Shown piece by piece: positions 30,483-33,885 of a stretch of DNA of 33,885 nt. Positions within the stretch are counted from its first letter, which is position 1, and every line of letters starts with the position of its first letter. This stretch comes from a virus, in IMG/VR virus record IMGVR_UViG_3300044641_004668, positions 1-33,885 of that record. One strand, written 5' to 3'. The position numbers were made by a program, and so were the translations under genes. The notes beneath the pieces were generated by a model. It did not search any database. It worked only from the letters and a program-made list of their open reading frames with translations, and had not been told where the DNA came from.

Positions 30483-30796
30483 AAGACTCAGGATACATCC
30501 TCCGCAACGAACCGACACCCATGGAAGCCACGTTCCCGCCAATCATCCTCATCCCTGACAGCATAGAGGATGAGGAAACCTCACGCAGCTTTGAAGAGCT
30601 TCGCAGCCACCTTCGGATGTGCGAACGCTTGCTTCAGTTGCCCGCCACCCACCTCTCCGGCCCTGACCGCTACACCGTGGAGATGGCCATGGACAACCCC
30701 GACAGCTACCAACGCCAGTTCGTGGAGAAGCTCTACGCCGCCCGTGAGCGTGAAGCCCACCTGCGCTGCGAAGAATGGGAAGGGGGTGCCGCATGA
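30479..30796 (+). CDS. Hypothetical protein, 105 residues
   Basis: Helical protein with a Pro-rich start (MKDSGYILRNEPTPMEATFPPIILIPDSIEDEETS) followed by FEELRSHLRMCERLLQLPATHLSGPDRYTVEMAMDNPDSYQRQFVEKLYAAREREAHLRCEEW. The end overlaps the DUF5664 gene start (ATGA). No family recognised. Confidence 0.66.
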   Translation: MKDSGYILRNEPTPMEATFPPIILIPDSIEDEETSRSFEELRSHLRMCERLLQLPATHLSGPDRYTVEMAMDNPDSYQRQFVEKLYAAREREAHLRCEEWEGGAA

Positions 30797-31149
30797 GCCA
30801 TGCCCCCACATACACCGCAGATGACCCCAAAGGTCACGCAGGCTCACTGAAAGCACCGATGAACCTGCTCCCGCCCGATGCCCTGCTGGAGACGGCAAGG
30901 GTGATGGGCTTCGGCGCAGCCACCTATGGCCCGTGGAACTTCATCGGTGCCACCGTCTGCTCTCACACCTATATCGCCGCAATCGGACGCCACTGGGCAG
31001 CGTATGCTCGGGGCGAGGACGTTGACCCTGATAGTGGGTTGAGCCATCTGGCGCACCTCGCAGCCAACTGCTTCATCTTGATGACGGCAGCACAACAAGG
31101 AACCCTCAACGACGACAGACCAAAGTTGAAGCCAGCCGCAGAAAAATAA
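30793..31149 (+). CDS. dATP/dGTP diphosphohydrolase-like protein, DUF5664
   Basis: The start at 30793 overlaps the upstream stop; the frame opens earlier at 30775. The 118 residues follow the DUF5664 pattern: K-x-P-M-N-L-L-P..L-L-E-T-A-R-V-M-x-F-G-A-x-T-Y-G-x-W-N-F, then R-H-W-A-A-Y-A-R-G-E-D-V-D-P-D-S-G-L-S-H-L-A-H-L-A-A-N. Members are related to MazG-like enzymes that remove phosphates from dATP or dGTP. It may tune the nucleotide pool for phage DNA. Known relatives serve 2-aminoadenine genomes, but no purZ is present here. Confidence 0.78.
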   Translation: MSHAPTYTADDPKGHAGSLKAPMNLLPPDALLETARVMGFGAATYGPWNFIGATVCSHTYIAAIGRHWAAYARGEDVDPDSGLSHLAHLAANCFILMTAAQQGTLNDDRPKLKPAAEK

Positions 31150-31162
31150 TTCATAAATTGAA

Positions 31163-31190
31163 TTGACGGCATCAGCCCATCTGCTAATCT
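31163..31190 (+). promoter_or_regulatory. Promoter for the DUF932 gene
   Basis: TTGACG (31163-31168), then GCTAAT/CTAATC near 31183-31189; spacing is short (14-15) or the -10 is TAATCT with spacer 16. The 13 bases AAATTGAATTGAC before and in the -35 match the 27282 promoter. A hairpin starts at 31200, 37 bases after the -35 start. Confidence 0.55.
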
Positions 31191-31199
31191 CTTCACATC

Positions 31200-31214
31200 G
31201 CTGCACGATGCAGC
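31200..31214 (+). other. 5' hairpin at the predicted +1
   Basis: GCTGCA-CGA-TGCAGC is a perfect 6-bp stem with a 3-base loop. It is followed by TTCAGTAAAACACAAAACAAACACATCAAA and ATG 31245. Third example of the TTGAC, 36 bases, hairpin, CA-leader layout. Confidence 0.6.
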
Positions 31215-31244
31215 TTCAGTAAAACACAAAACAAACACATCAAA

Positions 31245-32045
31245 ATGAACACACTTGAACTCCCATCCGCCGTCTACGCAACCGCACCAGCCGCCCACCT
31301 CTCCAGTGGATACGGCTTCATCCCCACCTCCGACATCGTGGACGCCTTTAGTGGCGAAGGTTGGGTTGTCACCCGTGGCTCCGCAGCCAAGCCCCGCAAG
31401 CCGGAGCGTCAGGGTTTGCAGAAACACCTTCTGCGTTTCGCCCGCATGGACGACCTTGCTAACCGCAACGTCGGCAGCGAGCGGATGGAGATGGTGGTCA
31501 TCAACGGCCATGACGGCACCTCCGCACTCCGCATGACCGCAGGCGTGTTCCGCCTCGCCTGTGCCAACGGCATGGTCGTCAGCACCTCAACCGTAGCGGA
31601 TGTCCGTTTCGGCCACCACAAGCTCACCATGGATCGTGTTCTGGATGCAGGCCACACCATTCTTGGCCAGACCTCCAAGGTCATCGACGTGATCGACTCT
31701 TGGAAATCCATCGGAGTCAGCAACGATGATGCCCTGCACTTGGCAGAGCAGGGGGCAATCCTCCGATGGGGCGTTGACCGTGCCACTCACCCCGTTGGCC
31801 CGCAGATGCTTCTGGACTTGCACCGTGATGAAGACCGAGGACTCACCCTTTGGAACGCATTCAACCGCATTCAGGAAAACCTCACCCGTGGTGGGCAGCG
31901 CGACATCAGTCGCTTCAACAGGGCCACCAACCGCTCGTTCCGTGCCACCCGTGGCATCAAGAACATCCAAGCGGATATGAAGGTGAACATGGGGCTGTGG
32001 GAAGCCGCAACGGAAGTGGCCTCCCGCGCCAACTTCGTCGGGTAA
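31245..32045 (+). CDS. DUF932 phage/plasmid-like protein
   Basis: The 266-residue protein shows the DUF932 core: Y-G-F-I-P-T-S-D-I-V-D-A-F-S-G-E-G-W, RFARMDDLA, E-R-M-E-M-V-V-I-N-G-H-D-G-T-S-A-L-R-M, and F-R-L-A-C-A-N-G-M-V-V near 100-110, then R-F-G-H-H-K near 125. These proteins are widespread in phages and plasmids with no agreed function; they are often strongly expressed early. Its separate promoter, hairpin and leader suggest high or timed expression. Family call is firm, role is not. Confidence 0.88.
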   Translation: MNTLELPSAVYATAPAAHLSSGYGFIPTSDIVDAFSGEGWVVTRGSAAKPRKPERQGLQKHLLRFARMDDLANRNVGSERMEMVVINGHDGTSALRMTAGVFRLACANGMVVSTSTVADVRFGHHKLTMDRVLDAGHTILGQTSKVIDVIDSWKSIGVSNDDALHLAEQGAILRWGVDRATHPVGPQMLLDLHRDEDRGLTLWNAFNRIQENLTRGGQRDISRFNRATNRSFRATRGIKNIQADMKVNMGLWEAATEVASRANFVG

Positions 32046-32053
32046 ATCATCCG

Positions 32054-32100
32054 GCACCATACGATTGCGCTTGTCACAAGGCGAGCCTTTCGTATGGTGC
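32054..32100 (+). terminator. Long hairpin after the DUF932 gene
   Basis: GCACCATACGA (32054-32064) and TCGTATGGTGC (32090-32100) pair perfectly over 11 bp, with a further inner pairing (CGCTTG with CAAGGCG, one bulge). It follows the DUF932 stop by 8 bases. There is no T run, so it is either a Rho-independent-like stop without U-tail, an RNase processing site, or an mRNA end protector. Confidence 0.6.
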
Positions 32101-32117
32101 GCTTTCACAACACCCAC

Positions 32118-32396
32118 ATGACACCTACAGATCCCCCATCAAACCCCAATCCGCATCTCAGGAATCTCCTGGAGCGAAATCTGCCACGCACCCTGGATGA
32201 ACAAGTCCAGCACGCCTATATGCAACTCTTGGGCAAACTTGAGACGGCCATCGCAAAGGCAGTGACCGAGGTGGACAGGCTCCGACAGGATGGTCAAGAT
32301 GACGCAGCCGAACCTTTGCAGGAACTGGTCGATGACCTCACCTTCGCATGGTCGAAGAATGTGGCCCTCAAAACCAAAATCTCACATAGGGGATAA
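32118..32396 (+). CDS. Small helical hypothetical protein, 92 residues
   Basis: I choose ATG 32118 after the leader CTTTCACAACACCCAC, because the frame start at 32094 lies inside the hairpin. The product (MTPTDPPSNPNPHLRNLLERNLPRTLDEQVQHAYMQLLGKLETAIAKAVTEVDRLRQDGQDDAAEPLQELVDDL...) is helical, coiled-coil-like. No family recognised. Confidence 0.64.
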   Translation: MTPTDPPSNPNPHLRNLLERNLPRTLDEQVQHAYMQLLGKLETAIAKAVTEVDRLRQDGQDDAAEPLQELVDDLTFAWSKNVALKTKISHRG

Positions 32397-32402
32397 TCAA
32401 CC

Positions 32403-32759
32403 ATGTTGCTTGAGGACATCTCTCATCTTCAAGAAGAATCTGATGGCCACTGGATTCTGTCGTATGCGATGATCATGTCTCTTGCAGCAGATTTGGGCAA
32501 GCTACGCAAAATGGGCTTGTGGAAGCACAACCCCAACGAGATGCGAGACAGCCCTTGGTTCCACCTTCCATGCGATGTGATCTTCAAACAGAGAAATCCC
32601 AACTGCAAATCATCGGACTGGCCGGATAGCCCCAGTTTCTTTTTGCGGCAATACAACGAAACAGTAGTTCCCCCCCTCTGCGAGTTCATCACCTCTGCCA
32701 CAGATGGCAAAGTCAAAGTCAATCAGTCCAACGTGGTCTACATGGCCAAACAATTCTAA
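32403..32759 (+). CDS. Hypothetical protein, 118 residues
   Basis: Begins MLLEDISHLQEESDGHWILSYAMIMSLAADLGKLRKMGLW with a possible SD-like AGGGGA upstream. It has Trp-rich and Cys-containing segments (WFHLPCDVIFKQRNPNCKSSDWPDSPSFFLRQYNETVVPPLCEFITSAT). Unknown. It starts six bases after the previous stop. Confidence 0.66.
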   Translation: MLLEDISHLQEESDGHWILSYAMIMSLAADLGKLRKMGLWKHNPNEMRDSPWFHLPCDVIFKQRNPNCKSSDWPDSPSFFLRQYNETVVPPLCEFITSATDGKVKVNQSNVVYMAKQF

Positions 32760-32769
32760 CCACAACACA

Positions 32770-32946
32770 ATGCTAACCTACTCCACCACAGCAAAAACCA
32801 CAGACGAGCAAAAGCGTAAGATCATCCGCGCCAACGATATGCGGAAAGCCGGATATTCGCGGGACTTGATCGAACGCCGAGTTAATGCCACATATAAAAC
32901 GCTCCGTCTTTGGGCGGATAAGCACAAGCTCACACTACTTCCATGA
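32770..32946 (+). CDS. Small helix-turn-helix-like protein, 58 residues
   Basis: ATG 32770 follows CCACAACACA. The product MLTYSTTAKTTDEQKRKIIRANDMRKAGYSRDLIERRVNATYKTLRLWADKHKL is basic with a pattern like transposase or phage HTH (R-A-G-Y-S-R-x-x-I-x-x-x-V-N-A-T-Y-K-T-L-R-L-W-A). Likely DNA-binding. Its end overlaps the next start by four bases. Confidence 0.62.
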   Translation: MLTYSTTAKTTDEQKRKIIRANDMRKAGYSRDLIERRVNATYKTLRLWADKHKLTLLP

Positions 32947-33191
32947 AATGGATTTCGAGTTTTCTGAGGCTCTATGACAGCATACCCCACGGGATGTCCA
33001 TTGTCCTGTTGCGGATGTACCTCTACGGCGGCAGCGCAACGTGGGCAGAGATGCTCCTGTGGCCGACATCCCCACAAATCCGCACACTGCAACTGGCGGT
33101 AAAGCAAGGCTGGCTTACCCGCACCCGCGATGGCCGCACAATCACATACCACATCACGGAAAAAACCAATCAAGCACTCACACCACCATGA
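32943..33191 (+). CDS. Small winged-helix-like protein, 82 residues
   Basis: Product MKWISSFLRLYDSIPHGMSIVLLRMYLYGGSATWAEMLLWPTSPQIRTLQLAVKQGWLTRTRDGRTITYHITEK has a helix, then the pattern L-x-x-A-V-K-Q-G-W-L-T-R-T-R-D-G-R-T-I-T-Y-H-I-T, which is a recognition helix and wing as in MarR-type wHTH. Overlap starts at both ends show coupling. Possible regulator. Confidence 0.62.
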   Translation: MKWISSFLRLYDSIPHGMSIVLLRMYLYGGSATWAEMLLWPTSPQIRTLQLAVKQGWLTRTRDGRTITYHITEKTNQALTPP

Positions 33192-33475
33192 ACACTGAAA
33201 AAGTACCCATCCAAGATTCGCCTTTTGCCACCAACTTTGGCGTTGCCCTAGCCGTTGAAAACCTCGACAACGAGACGCTTGCCAACGTGACGGCAATGAT
33301 CACACGCGACCCCAAAGACCCTGAGCAAATCTGCTCATCCATCAGGTTTAGCTCCGCAGAACCCGAAATGCTTGTCCTGCTAATCCAAGCCATACTGGAC
33401 GAGATTGAAAAACCCGAGTTCGCCCAATTGTGGGAAGACAACGAAATAGAGTATTGCGAAGAAGAGGACGAATAG
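33188..33475 (+). CDS. Acidic hypothetical protein, 95 residues
   Basis: Start ATG 33188 overlaps the previous stop. The product (MNTEKVPIQDSPFATNFGVALAVENLDNETLANVTAMITRDPKDPEQICSSIRFSSAEPEMLVLLIQAILDEIEK...) is acidic, ending EYCEEEDE. Unknown family; strong charge is seen in small phage proteins that bind host factors. Confidence 0.65.
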   Translation: MNTEKVPIQDSPFATNFGVALAVENLDNETLANVTAMITRDPKDPEQICSSIRFSSAEPEMLVLLIQAILDEIEKPEFAQLWEDNEIEYCEEEDE

Positions 33476-33476
33476 T

Positions 33477-33521
33477 ATGACTAACGTCTCGGATCAGGCG
33501 ACGGCGAAGAAAAAGGTATGA
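33477..33521 (+). CDS. Possible 14-residue micro-ORF
   Basis: ATG 33477 to TGA 33519-33521 gives MTNVSDQATAKKKV. It starts one base after the previous stop and its end overlaps the next start (ATGA). It may be a leader for translational coupling of the zinc-ribbon gene. Very short, so low confidence. Confidence 0.3.
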   Translation: MTNVSDQATAKKKV

Positions 33522-33885
33522 ATGACACGACAGACGAACTTCGAGCGGTTGTCTCCAGCGGGCTTGTTCGGCGGGGGTGGCGTGAATTTCAATGTCACGA
33601 CTGCAATCATGTGTGGGAGTGGCCTTCTCGTGACCGCTTTTCTCCGAGCGGTGAGGACTGCCCACGCTGCGGGAGTTGGTGCTTCCCATGTGCCAATCGA
33701 GAAGATGCAACCCTCCCGTGCGATAACATGGGCAACCTGACCGTGCCGTGGAACTGGTCGCCGAACGTAGAGCGCATCCACGGCGGCGCTGGACAATCGA
33801 AACAACCAGAGACGCCCACGCCGTTGGATGGCGCGTCTTGTTCTCCTTCTGATTATGACGCTGGACTTCTCAGCGACTACGGAGG
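33518..33885 (+). CDS. Partial zinc-ribbon protein, cut by the right edge
   Basis: ATG 33518 opens a frame with no stop to the window end (over 120 codons). The product MNDTTDELRAVVSSGLVRRGW is followed by C-x2-C (CHDC), then CPRC and CFPC with more Cys, that is at least two Zn knuckles in the first 70 residues. An SD-like AAAAAGG lies just before the ATG. Likely nucleic-acid binding or a host-directed factor. A different frame from 33522 (MTRQTNF...) is a shadow. Confidence 0.65.
   Translation, partial: MNDTTDELRAVVSSGLVRRGWREFQCHDCNHVWEWPSRDRFSPSGEDCPRCGSWCFPCANREDATLPCDNMGNLTVPWNWSPNVERIHGGAGQSKQPETPTPLDGASCSPSDYDAGLLSDYG

Noticed and set aside
30793-31149. 2-aminoadenine (Z-DNA) synthesis cluster
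   Set aside because: Only a DUF5664 protein and a family A polymerase are present; no PurZ-like gene, so no claim is made.

Overview
The window is a piece of a tailed double-stranded DNA phage genome (Caudoviricetes) or a prophage-like contig. It carries large terminase, portal, scaffold-like and capsid-like genes, fibre genes, and a complete phage replication and recombination set. There are no rRNA, tRNA, integrase, repressor or recognisable host housekeeping genes. Both ends are cut inside genes (a partial CDS at 1-92 minus and another at 33518-33885 plus), so this is not a whole genome. The host cannot be named. Two clues point to a host group that tolerates translation without Shine-Dalgarno pairing: most genes have no SD and instead carry long A/C-rich leaders (runs of CACA, CACATC and ACCCAC) before ATG. 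The promoters I can see are ordinary TTGAC-type sigma-70 boxes, which makes Bacteroidota (TAnnTTTG type) less likely. Verrucomicrobiota-like or other high-GC, low-SD hosts are possible, but this is inference.

Layout: two divergent gene blocks part at about 18.86-19.33 kb. Everything left of that is on the minus strand, and everything right is on the plus strand. The leftward block reads, in transcription order: an unknown 443-residue protein, an M20-family metallopeptidase, terminase small subunit, terminase large subunit, a glycosyltransferase-like protein, portal, two small hypotheticals, a coiled-coil scaffold-like protein, an AlkB-type dioxygenase, the probable major capsid protein, a small head-associated protein, three fibre/baseplate-type genes (one with a signal peptide), then tiny overlapping genes with a lipoprotein and holin-like membrane proteins (lysis-type cassette). 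Neck, tail-tube, tape-measure and endolysin genes are not in the window and presumably lie beyond the left end.

The rightward block begins with small unknown genes, then a 596-bp non-coding region with repeated CTGGGACA boxes on both strands around an AT-rich core (a good candidate replication origin). A primase-helicase fusion, zinc-ribbon proteins, a RecB/Cas4-like exonuclease (DUF2800), a DUF2815 ssDNA-binding protein, a family A DNA polymerase with proofreading domain, a dATP/dGTP diphosphohydrolase-like protein (DUF5664), a DUF932 protein and several tiny genes follow, many joined by 4-base ATGA overlaps.

The most interesting non-coding signal is a repeated transcript-start layout: TTGAC box, then about 36 bases, then a small perfect hairpin at the predicted +1, then an unstructured A/C-rich leader, then ATG. 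It occurs at least three times (18.9 kb minus, 27.3 kb plus, 31.2 kb plus). Other highlights are the iteron region, a G-quadruplex-type tract between the terminase genes, two large RNA hairpins (27.96 and 32.05 kb), an AlkB gene inside the capsid cassette, and an M20 peptidase with a fused Ca-binding-type tail.
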